DNA from: Ruminococcus sp.
GTDB taxonomy: Bacteria > Bacillota > Clostridia > Oscillospirales > Acutalibacteraceae
DNA length: 6,392 nucleotides
Direction of reading: 5' to 3'
NCBI GenBank assembly: GCA_023667385.1
Contig: JAMPAE010000092.1
Span: forward strand, 1-6,392
Shown here: positions 1 to 5,015 of the stretch, one piece after another
Layout: every line of letters begins with the position of its first letter
Numbering within the stretch: the stretch's first letter is position 1
Position numbers and translations under genes: made by a program
Notes under the pieces: model-generated
What the model saw: the letters and a program-made list of their open reading frames with translations, nothing else
The model's database searches: none
Told to the model about the DNA's origin: nothing

Positions 1-956
1 AGCCGATTTACATCGACAGAATCAATGACGGCATTCAGAACCCCGTAACAAACTTTGAAATCGTAAAAGAAACAGAAACAACAGCAGTTGTTGACGGTCA
101 TGACGGTATGGGTCAGGTTATCGGCCACAAATCAATGTCAATGGCAATCGAAAAAGCTAAGAAATACGGCATGGGTATGGTAGTTGTTCGCAATTCATGC
201 CACTATGGTATTGCCGGTTATTACACCACAATGGCAACAAAGGCAGGCTGCATCGGTATCACAGGTACCAACGCACGTCCGTCAGTTGCTCCGACCTTCG
301 GTGTTGAGGGTATGTTCGGCACAAATCCGCTCACAATCGGTATCCCGACTGATGAAGATTTCGATTTCAACATCGACTGCGCAACTTCAATCACTCAGAA
401 CGGTAAGATTGAATATTATGAAAGAATCAACGAAGATGTTCATCCCGGCACAATTGTTGGCCTTGACGGTGAAGCTGTTGAAGGCGATGCAGGCGAAGCA
501 CTCAAGAGAATCAGAAAAGGTACTGCCGCTCTCACAACTCTCGGCGGTATCGGCGAAGCTCTCGGCGGATATAAAGGCTTCGGCTATGCAATGGTAGTTG
601 AACTTCTTTCATCTGTTCTTCAGGATGGTAACTACGGTAAAGCTCTCAACGGCACAGATGAAAACGGCAACAAGGTTCCTTATCATCTTGGTCATTTCTT
701 CATTGCAATTGACACCAACCACTTCCTTGGTGAAGAACTTACAAGAAAGAAAGCAGGCGAAATCATTCGTACTGTTCGTGCTTCTAAGAAGGCTCCCGGT
801 GCAGACCACATCTTCACAGCAGGTGAAAAAGAGTGGAATGTTTGGCTTTCAAGAAAAGACAGCGGTGTTCCCATCAGCGGACCTGTTCAGCTTGAAATGT
901 CAAAAGTACGTGATGACCTTGGTCTTTCACAGTATGTTTTCCCGTGGGAGAAATAA
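1..956 (+). CDS. Ldh2-family malate/L-lactate dehydrogenase, 5'-truncated by window edge
   Basis: NAD(P)-dependent oxidoreductase of the malate/L-lactate dehydrogenase (Ldh2/YlbC/AllD-like) family, a cytosolic enzyme that interconverts 2-hydroxy acids and 2-oxo acids. The open frame runs from base 3 with no stop before the TAA at 954-956. It gives 317 visible residues beginning PIYIDRINDG, so the internal ATG at 108 is not the start. Family landmarks seen: VVDGHDGMGQVIG, NSCHYG with the conserved histidine (codon 201-203), MFGTNPLTIGIP, DCATS, and GGYKGFGYAMVVELL (from base 564). The family's N-terminal S-H-G active-site motif should lie a few codons left of the window, so about 50 residues are missing and the full protein would be roughly 365-370 aa. 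Relatives also act on ureidoglycolate, sulfolactate or cyclic imino acids, so the substrate is not fixed by sequence. The next gene, a malic enzyme, makes a malate or lactate role attractive, but that is inference. Confidence 0.92.
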   Translation, partial: PIYIDRINDGIQNPVTNFEIVKETETTAVVDGHDGMGQVIGHKSMSMAIEKAKKYGMGMVVVRNSCHYGIAGYYTTMATKAGCIGITGTNARPSVAPTFGVEGMFGTNPLTIGIPTDEDFDFNIDCATSITQNGKIEYYERINEDVHPGTIVGLDGEAVEGDAGEALKRIRKGTAALTTLGGIGEALGGYKGFGYAMVVELLSSVLQDGNYGKALNGTDENGNKVPYHLGHFFIAIDTNHFLGEELTRKKAGEIIRTVRASKKAPGADHIFTAGEKEWNVWLSRKDSGVPISGPVQLEMSKVRDDLGLSQYVFPWEK

Positions 957-974
957 TTAAGGCGAATTAAAAAT

Positions 975-1007
975 AGGGAATCTCTCGATTTTTTTGAGAG
1001 ATTCCCT
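975..1007 (+). terminator. Hairpin terminator after the dehydrogenase
   Basis: A perfect 12-bp stem (AGGGAATCTCTC at 975-986 with GAGAGATTCCCT at 996-1007) encloses a 9-nt loop holding seven Ts. It starts 18 bases after the dehydrogenase stop codon. On the plus strand the stem is followed by GCGGTTTATAAG, so the U-tract is poor. On the minus strand it would be followed by TATTTTTAATT, a better tract, although no minus-strand gene ends here. It probably still acts as the 3' end of the dehydrogenase transcript. Confidence 0.75.
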
Positions 1008-1014
1008 GCGGTTT

Positions 1015-1047
1015 ATAAGTATTTTATTGCAAAATGGTAATACTTAT
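1015..1047. repeat. 9-bp inverted repeat upstream of the malic enzyme promoter
   Basis: ATAAGTATT (1015-1023) and AATACTTAT (1039-1047) are exact reverse complements separated by 15 bases. A second, nested dyad ATTTT/AAAAT (1021-1025 with 1031-1035) sits inside. The repeat ends directly at the proposed -35 region of the malic enzyme promoter, which is a normal place for a regulator binding site. It has no U-tract that would make it a terminator. The binding protein is unknown. Confidence 0.45.
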
Positions 1048-1076
1048 GTCAAAGATTTAAAAAAATATGATATAGT
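1048..1076 (+). promoter_or_regulatory. Predicted extended -10 promoter for the malic enzyme
   Basis: TGA-TATAGT at 1068-1076 is an extended -10 element. A weak -35 (GTCAAA, 1048-1053, 3/6 to consensus) lies 17 bases upstream. Transcription would start near 1083, leaving only about 20 nt before the ATG at 1103, so the ribosome binding site would be almost at the 5' end of the RNA. This is a visual match only. Confidence 0.5.
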
Positions 1077-1102
1077 GTAATTTAAAGGAGAAGGTGAGAT
1101 TT

Positions 1103-2281
1103 ATGGATTACGCAAAAGAATCACTCAGACTTCACGGAGAATGGAAAGGTAAAATTGAAATCACTTCCCGTGCAAAAGTAGACAGTAAAGAGGCGCTCTC
1201 GCTGGCATATACTCCGGGTGTTGCTCAGCCATGCCTGGAAATTCAAAAAGACATAAACAAATCATATGATCTTACAAGGCGCTGGAACACGATTGCGGTT
1301 GTAACCGATGGCTCAGCAGTGCTCGGTCTCGGTGACATCGGTCCCGAAGCAGGTATGCCTGTTATGGAGGGCAAATGCGTTTTGTTCAAGGAGTTCGGTG
1401 ATGTTGATGCGATTCCTCTTTGCATTAAATCACATGATGTTGATGAAATTGTCAACACAGTTGCGCTGATTTCAGGCTCATTCGGTGGCGTAAACCTTGA
1501 GGATATTTCCGCACCGAGATGTTTTGAAATTGAAAGAAAGCTCAAGGAGAAAACAGACATACCGATTTTCCACGATGATCAGCACGGAACGGCTGTTATT
1601 TGCTCTGCTGCGCTCATCAATGCTCTCAGGCTCTGCGGCAAGAAGATTGAGGATTGTGTTGCAGTGTTCAACGGTGCAGGCGCCGCAGGTGTTGCAATCG
1701 CCAAATTATACCTTGCCATGGGAGTGAAAGATGTCATCATGTGTGACCGCAAAGGTGTTGTTCACAAAAATCGCCCCGGTATTGAAAATGAACCGGCAAA
1801 GGTTGAGCTTGCTTCATTCTCAAACAAATCCGGTGTCACGGGCACGCTTGCGGATGCGCTTAAAGGTGCTGATGTTTTTGTTGGTGTATCAGCGGCAAAT
1901 TGCGTAAGCCAAGATATGGTGCGCTCAATGGCGGAAAATCCAATCATATTCGCAATGGCAAACCCCAGCCCCGAAATCATGCCTGAAGATGCACTTGCAG
2001 CAGGTGCTGCCGTTGTTGGAACCGGACGTTCAGACTATCCGAACCAGATCAACAACGTTCTCGCTTTCCCCGGCATTTTCAGGGGAGCTCTTGACGTGAG
2101 AGCAAGTGACATCAACGAGCAGATGAAAATGGCAGCCGCACAGGCAATTGCATCGCTCGTTTCCGATGATGAGCTGAAAAGCGATTATATTCTGCCCGCT
2201 GCATTTGATGAAAGAGTCGGCAAAACGGTTGCTGCAGCAGTTGCTAAGGCTGCAAAAGACAGCGGCGTAGCAAGAATCTAA
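1103..2281 (+). CDS. NAD(P)-dependent malic enzyme (malate to pyruvate + CO2)
   Basis: Oxidative decarboxylation of L-malate to pyruvate with a divalent metal and NAD(P); cytosolic. Numbered from the ATG at 1103 (392 aa): AYTPGVA with the catalytic tyrosine (Y36), the TDGSAVLGLGDIGPEAG block (68-84), catalytic lysine in MEGK (K91), metal ligands in LEDI (E133, D134) and FHDDQHGTA (D158/D159), the dinucleotide-binding GAGAAG (191-196), and the ANPSPE motif. This is the short bacterial type (B. subtilis YtsJ-like) without the C-terminal phosphotransacetylase domain of long MaeB proteins. A GTG at 1094 is in frame, but AAGGAG (1085-1090) lies only 3 nt from it. The ATG at 1103 has GGAG/AGGTGA upstream at 12/5 nt and yields the usual N-terminus. 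Cofactor preference cannot be read by eye. It has its own promoter and terminators on both sides, so it is likely monocistronic. Confidence 0.96.
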   Translation: MDYAKESLRLHGEWKGKIEITSRAKVDSKEALSLAYTPGVAQPCLEIQKDINKSYDLTRRWNTIAVVTDGSAVLGLGDIGPEAGMPVMEGKCVLFKEFGDVDAIPLCIKSHDVDEIVNTVALISGSFGGVNLEDISAPRCFEIERKLKEKTDIPIFHDDQHGTAVICSAALINALRLCGKKIEDCVAVFNGAGAAGVAIAKLYLAMGVKDVIMCDRKGVVHKNRPGIENEPAKVELASFSNKSGVTGTLADALKGADVFVGVSAANCVSQDMVRSMAENPIIFAMANPSPEIMPEDALAAGAAVVGTGRSDYPNQINNVLAFPGIFRGALDVRASDINEQMKMAAAQAIASLVSDDELKSDYILPAAFDERVGKTVAAAVAKAAKDSGVARI

Positions 2282-2326
2282 AGCACATTAAGCGAAGCGA
2301 CGATGTACGAAAGCTTAGCAAAAATT

Positions 2327-2358
2327 AACAGCAGAGCCATTCATTTGACTCTGCTGTT
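2327..2358. terminator. Terminator hairpin shared by convergent genes
   Basis: AACAGCAGAG (2327-2336) and CTCTGCTGTT (2349-2358) form a perfect 10-bp stem with a 12-nt loop, between the stop codons of the malic enzyme (plus) and the hydrolase (minus). Read on the minus strand it is followed by AATTTTTGC, a good U-tract, so it suits the hydrolase mRNA best. On the plus strand the tract is T-rich but broken by G (GTTGTATTGTTTGTATTG), so it may work in both directions with unequal strength. Confidence 0.8.
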
Positions 2359-2377
2359 GTTGTATTGTTTGTATTGT

Positions 2378-3268
2378 TTACTTAACGTATTCCATTGCGT
2401 AACTATACATCAAATCGTTAACCTTTTGCGAACAATCAGGATCACTTTCTAAACCATGATTTGAATTCGGGAATGTCACAAAGTCATGTTTAACTCCGGC
2501 TTGAGTGAGTTTTGCGTCAAGATCGGTTGCACTTACATAAGGAACGATTGTGTCTTTAACACCGTGAGCAATAACTGTCGGAACAGAATCTGAAGTTACA
2601 TAACTCAGCGGTGAAACTGCATTAAGATACGGAACAGCGTCATTAAAGGTGCTTTCAGTAAATTTGTAGCCGCAAGCTGCTGACATCAGTGAACAAACAT
2701 AATTAATGTCACCGAGATCATTGTTGTAATAGAAGCTGATGTCTGCAAGATTAGTCGGTGCACAGTTGCTGACAACGCAGGTCGGCTTAATCGGCGCAGT
2801 GTCTTTTCTTGAATAAGCATAAAGCAGAGAGAGGTGTGCACCTGCTGAAGAACCTGTGAGCATCACACGGTTAATGTCAACGTTGTTTTCGGCACCTTTT
2901 GCTTTGATTGCTTTAAGTGCAGCATCAATGTCATCAAGAATGTCATTGACGTTGATTGTGTCTGAAATGTAACGATAGTTGATTGCAGCAGCAGCCATTC
3001 CGAGGTCGTTTGAAACGTATTTAAGCGTATCCTCAGGATAGGACTCCTTGCTGCCCTCAATCCATGCTCCGCCGTGAATCATAAGAATAAGACCGCATGA
3101 GCCGTCATTATTTTTGGGTATATACAAATTCATCGTCTGACGTTCTTCAACGCCGTACTTTTCATTCATATAGACCCAGCTTTTGTCATTTTTGTTTCCG
3201 CCGATTCCGAAAAGGGAAGCGAAGAAAGCGAAAATAGCCATGAAAAACGAAACAATTTTTTGCCACAT
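2378..3268 (-). CDS. Alpha/beta-hydrolase, esterase/lipase type, membrane-anchored or secreted
   Basis: Serine hydrolase of the HGG (hormone-sensitive-lipase/carboxylesterase, BD-FAE-like) group, predicted to cleave carboxylic esters. Numbered from the ATG at 3266-3268 (296 aa): oxyanion-hole motif HGGAW (65-69), nucleophile elbow GSSAG with S141, and likely acid D239 in HGVKD and base H271 in NSNHG. A hydrophobic segment at residues 5-22, after a lone lysine, looks like a signal peptide or membrane anchor. No lipobox is seen and the cleavage site is unclear, so an extracytoplasmic location is inferred. An in-frame ATG three codons upstream (3275-3277) abuts the AAGGAG site (3278-3283, minus strand) with no spacing, whereas the chosen ATG is 9 nt from it. 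The gene is single, convergent with the malic enzyme and divergent from the importer operon. Its substrate (acetylated or feruloylated sugars, lipid or other) is not determined. Confidence 0.9.
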   Translation of the reverse strand: MWQKIVSFFMAIFAFFASLFGIGGNKNDKSWVYMNEKYGVEERQTMNLYIPKNNDGSCGLILMIHGGAWIEGSKESYPEDTLKYVSNDLGMAAAAINYRYISDTINVNDILDDIDAALKAIKAKGAENNVDINRVMLTGSSAGAHLSLLYAYSRKDTAPIKPTCVVSNCAPTNLADISFYYNNDLGDINYVCSLMSAACGYKFTESTFNDAVPYLNAVSPLSYVTSDSVPTVIAHGVKDTIVPYVSATDLDAKLTQAGVKHDFVTFPNSNHGLESDPDCSQKVNDLMYSYAMEYVK

Positions 3269-3285
3269 AATGAACATCTCCTTAA

Positions 3286-3317
3286 ATTTGTTTTAGGCAA
3301 CAAATGAATAATTTGTT
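3286..3317 (-). promoter_or_regulatory. Alternating 7-mer repeats in the hydrolase 5' UTR
   Basis: On the plus strand ATTTGTT (3286-3292), AACAAAT (3299-3305) and ATTTGTT (3311-3317) alternate, so in the minus-strand mRNA the middle copy can pair with either neighbour. Pairing with the downstream copy makes a hairpin ending three bases from the AAGGAG ribosome binding site. The loops would be 5 and 6 nt. The stems are AT-rich and weak, so a protein operator is an equally good reading. Confidence 0.35.
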
Positions 3318-3328
3318 ACTTTAATATT

Positions 3329-3357
3329 AGTATATACCCCTAAAAAGTCAATGTCAA
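3329..3357 (-). promoter_or_regulatory. Consensus sigma-A promoter for the hydrolase
   Basis: On the minus strand TTGACA (complement of 3352-3357) and TATACT (complement of 3329-3334) are separated by exactly 17 bases. The -35 is perfect and the -10 matches 5/6. Transcription would start near 3322, giving a 5' UTR of about 54 nt to the ATG at 3268. Confidence 0.85.
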
Positions 3358-3377
3358 GATGAAGATTAAAAATATCT

Positions 3378-3448
3378 ATCTGCATTTCAGATAAAATCAA
3401 CGCTACTTTTATTTTTGTGGTATAGTAACCTTACATCTGAAAACAGAT
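3378..3448. repeat. Two ATCTG...CAGAT dyads flanking a plus-strand promoter
   Basis: ATCTG-N5-CAGAT at 3378-3392 (6-bp arms if extended to 3377-3393) and ATCTG-N4-CAGAT at 3435-3448 (7-bp arms, 3433-3450) have the same half-sites. Their centres are about 57 bp apart, one on each side of the extended -10 at 3418-3426. The upstream copy also lies 20 bases from the -35 of the divergent hydrolase promoter. They could be paired operator sites, or the downstream copy may simply be the first hairpin of the small RNA. Confidence 0.4.
3418..3426 (+). promoter_or_regulatory. Extended -10 element for a short RNA
   Basis: TGG-TATAGT is an extended -10 with start expected near 3433. The -35 candidate (TCAACG, 3397-3402, 18-base spacer) is poor. 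It is divergent from the hydrolase promoter, with the two -10 elements about 90 bases apart. Confidence 0.5.
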
Positions 3449-3505
3449 GTGTTGCGACACAACAAAAGCTTATTGCCATAAGGTGATAGGCTTTTGTTGT
3501 ATAAT
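3433..3505 (+). ncRNA. Candidate structured small RNA
   Basis: No protein-coding frame is credible here. From the predicted start, the sequence folds into a 7-bp hairpin (3433-3439 with 3444-3450, AAAA loop), a short linker GTTGCGAC, and a long terminator-type hairpin (3459-3500). It resembles a complete short transcription unit of about 70 nt: promoter, stem-loop, terminator. I do not recognise an Rfam family. It could be a trans-acting small RNA, a degraded riboswitch-terminator leader that has lost its gene, or an attenuated leader reading on toward the importer operon 390 bases downstream. Confidence 0.45.
3459..3505 (+). terminator. Terminator hairpin closing the small RNA
   Basis: Bases 3459-3477 pair with 3482-3500 in an uninterrupted 19-bp RNA helix around an AUAA loop. 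Three of the pairs are G-U on the plus strand (3470-3489, 3474-3485, 3475-3484). The core stem GCTTATTGCC/GGTGATAGGC is flanked by ACAACAAAA on the 5' side and TTTTGTTGT on the 3' side, the A-tract/stem/U-tract form of an intrinsic terminator, followed by ATAATTT. The G-U pairs would be A-C mismatches in a minus-strand RNA, so the structure points to plus-strand transcription. Confidence 0.65.
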
Positions 3506-3606
3506 TTGAAATCACGAGCAAACCCACAAAAAACAAAGTAATCGCAAGCAAATTAAAGGTACTTCAACCCAACCGAAAAAAATTCTGAAAAATTCACGAA
3601 AAACTG
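3506..3606. other. AT-rich spacer with no recognised feature
   Basis: About 100 bases between the small RNA terminator and the importer promoter. It is A-rich on the plus strand. I see no convincing ORF, hairpin or promoter in it. Confidence 0.5.
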
Positions 3607-3635
3607 TTGACATTTGCGCTATTTTGCTCTATATT
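3607..3635 (+). promoter_or_regulatory. Consensus sigma-A promoter of the importer operon leader
   Basis: TTGACA (3607-3612) and TATATT (3630-3635) with a 17-base spacer: a perfect -35 and a 5/6 -10. Start is expected near 3642, about 249 nt ahead of the potA ATG at 3891. No other convincing promoter is seen between the internal terminator and potA, so this is likely the operon's promoter. Confidence 0.85.
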
Positions 3636-3713
3636 GTTAGTCAATGAATGTGCAGTTTGCAAAAAGCACAACAAGGATTATTTACACGTTTAATCGTGTT
3701 TATACCCGTGGTA

Positions 3714-3765
3714 ACCGACGAGGGAACACGTCCGTCAGGCGGAAGTTCTCAGTCGGTCTTTTTTT
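3714..3765 (+). terminator. Intrinsic terminator inside the potABC leader
   Basis: ACCGAC (3714-3719) pairs with GTCGGT (3752-3757). The stem continues through GA/TC, GAAC/GTTC (3724-3727 with 3745-3748) and TCCG/CGGA (3731-3734 with 3740-3743), with small bulges and a TCAGG loop. It is followed by C and seven Ts (3759-3765). This is a strong plus-strand terminator 125 bases before the potA start codon, so operon expression requires read-through. Confidence 0.8.
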
Positions 3766-3826
3766 ATGTAATGGGTAGCATCAAGGTCTGCTTATGCACT
3801 CACACTCATCAACCTAAATCGAGCGG

Positions 3827-3882
3827 GCATGATCGGCGGTAACGCTAAATTTTAAAAATCTTAGATCATGCAGGGAAAGGGG
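3827..3882 (+). promoter_or_regulatory. Inverted repeat adjoining the potA ribosome binding site
   Basis: GCATGATC (3827-3834) and GATCATGC (3864-3871) are perfect 8-bp complements. The right arm ends five bases before AAGGGG (3877-3882), the potA ribosome binding site, which is 8 nt from the ATG at 3891. Inside the loop is a small GCG-GTAA-CGC hairpin (3836-3845) with a GNRA-type tetraloop. This could gate ribosome access or be a DNA operator. Confidence 0.4.
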
Positions 3883-3890
3883 TTTATCAA

Positions 3891-5012
3891 ATGGAAGATA
3901 AGTTTATTATCGAACTGAAAAACATCTCCAAAAAATTTGGGGATGAGGTTGTTCTTGATGACATCAGTCTGAGCATCAAGGATGGGGAATTTATCACATT
4001 CCTCGGGCCGTCCGGCTGCGGCAAAACAACAACGCTGCGAATCATTGCAGGATTTTTGGAAGCTGACAGTGGTCAGGTCATTTTTGAGGGCAAAGACATC
4101 AATTTACTGCCTCCTCACAAACGACAGGTTAACACTATCTTCCAGCGATACCAGCTTTTTCCGCACCTTAATGTATATGAAAACATTGCGTTTGGACTTC
4201 GCAATAAGAGGCTGAAAGAAAAGGAAATCAGCCAAAAAGTTGGTGAAATGCTTGAGCTTGTGAATCTCAAGGGCTTTGCCAAAAGGGATATTTCATCGCT
4301 TTCCGGCGGTCAGCAGCAGCGTGTTGCAATTGCAAGGGCGCTTGCCGTTGAGCCGAGGGTTCTTCTGCTTGATGAGCCGCTTGCAGCGCTTGACTTAAAG
4401 CTGCGCAAGGATATGCAGGTTGAGTTGAAAAACATTCAAAAGCGCCTTGGCATCACTTTCATTTTCGTTACACACGATCAGCAGGAGGCACTTTCCATGT
4501 CTGACACTGTTGTTGTCATGAACGAGGGTAAAATTCAGCAGATCGGTACTCCGATTGATATTTATAATGAGCCGAAAAATGCCTTTGTTGCTGATTTCAT
4601 CGGCGAAAGTAACATCCTTGACGGCGTTATGCGTCAGGATTTCAAGGCTGAATTTTCCGGTGCAGTTTTCCAGTGCCTTGACAAGGGTTTTGCTGTTGAC
4701 GAATCCGTTGACATTGTTGTGCGCCCGGAGGATGTTGATGTTGTGCCGGTTGAAAAGGGCATGATCAGCGGTGTCATCACTTCAAACACGTTCAAGGGCA
4801 TTCACTTTGAAATGATTGTTGACATTCAGAACTTCAAATGGATGATTCAAACAACCGATTATTATCCCGTCGGCGCAAAAATCGGCATTGAAATTGAGCC
4901 TGATGCAATCCATGTTATGAAAAAGTCGAAATATTCCGGTCTTTACGGTGATTACAGTTCATTCAGTGATGAGCTTGAACACCTCTCTGATATTGCGTTG
5001 GAGGAGGAGTGA
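3891..5012 (+). CDS. potA: Spermidine/putrescine-type ABC importer ATPase PotA
   Basis: ATP-hydrolysing subunit of a polyamine-type ABC importer, acting on the cytoplasmic face with PotB and PotC. In 373 aa (E. coli PotA is of similar length): Walker A GPSGCGKTT (39-47), Q-loop glutamine Q85 in FQRYQLFPH, signature LSGGQQQR (137-144), Walker B VLLLDE (157-162), D-loop around LAALD, H-loop histidine H195 in THDQ. These are followed by a C-terminal TOBE-type regulatory domain starting near VRPED (277-281) and an acidic tail ending EEE. The FIGESN sequence (236-241) is typical of the PotA/CysA/MalK-like importer class. The first gene after the leader, it ends 3 nt before potB. Related ATPases serve iron, thiosulfate or sugar transporters; the paired permeases favour the Pot group, but the exact substrate is inferred. 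Confidence 0.93.
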   Translation: MEDKFIIELKNISKKFGDEVVLDDISLSIKDGEFITFLGPSGCGKTTTLRIIAGFLEADSGQVIFEGKDINLLPPHKRQVNTIFQRYQLFPHLNVYENIAFGLRNKRLKEKEISQKVGEMLELVNLKGFAKRDISSLSGGQQQRVAIARALAVEPRVLLLDEPLAALDLKLRKDMQVELKNIQKRLGITFIFVTHDQQEALSMSDTVVVMNEGKIQQIGTPIDIYNEPKNAFVADFIGESNILDGVMRQDFKAEFSGAVFQCLDKGFAVDESVDIVVRPEDVDVVPVEKGMISGVITSNTFKGIHFEMIVDIQNFKWMIQTTDYYPVGAKIGIEIEPDAIHVMKKSKYSGLYGDYSSFSDELEHLSDIALEEE

Positions 5013-5015
5013 TAA

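Larger units (their letters stand above)
3642..3890 (+). promoter_or_regulatory. Long structured leader of potABC, candidate attenuator/riboswitch
   Basis: Three hairpins follow the predicted start in order: TGTGC/GCACA (3649-3653 with 3666-3670), ACACG/CGTGT (3684-3688 with 3695-3699), and an intrinsic terminator (3714-3757 plus a U-tract). CGTGTTT (3695-3701) can alternatively pair with GAACACG (3724-3730; last pair G-U), which would break the second hairpin and invade the terminator stem, an antiterminator arrangement. After the terminator another 125 nt leads to potA and contains an 8-bp inverted repeat beside the ribosome binding site. No known riboswitch consensus was recognised. The ligand, if any, is unknown; a polyamine is a reasonable guess from the genes only. 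Alternatively, 3642-3765 is a separate small RNA. Confidence 0.5.

Noticed and set aside
184..960. Long alternate-frame open frames on both strands within the dehydrogenase, malic enzyme and importer genes
   Set aside because: They overlap genes with clear family motifs, lack ribosome binding sites and show no recognisable protein features; they are frame shadows.
1094..1102. GTG at 1094 as the malic enzyme start
   Set aside because: AAGGAG is only 3 nt away, too close for initiation. The ATG at 1103 has better-spaced Shine-Dalgarno sequence and the typical N-terminus.
2289..2317. TAAGC...GCTTA hairpin downstream of the malic enzyme
   Set aside because: Only 5 bp with a 19-nt loop and no U-tract. 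The stronger hairpin at 2327-2358 is the likely terminator.
3269..3277. ATG at 3275-3277 (minus strand) as the hydrolase start
   Set aside because: It directly abuts the AAGGAG ribosome binding site. The ATG three codons later has a 9-nt spacing.
3702..3734. T-box-like core (GTGGTAACCG ... CGTCC) suggesting a tRNA-sensing T-box leader
   Set aside because: There is an extra A relative to the T-box GTGGTACCGCG pattern. The roughly 70 nt upstream is too short for a Stem I with specifier loop, and no other T-box signatures are seen. Probably chance similarity.
3714..3748. Loose resemblance (ACGAGG ... GTCAGG) to a guanidine-III type riboswitch
   Set aside because: The supporting pseudoknot pairing does not form with these bases, and the segment is fully explained as a terminator stem.
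3648..3842. A 64-codon open frame in the potA leader, as a small or leader peptide
   Set aside because: It would start only about 6 nt after the predicted transcription start, has no ribosome binding site, runs straight through the terminator hairpin and its T-tract, and encodes a low-plausibility peptide. The RNA structure explains the region better.
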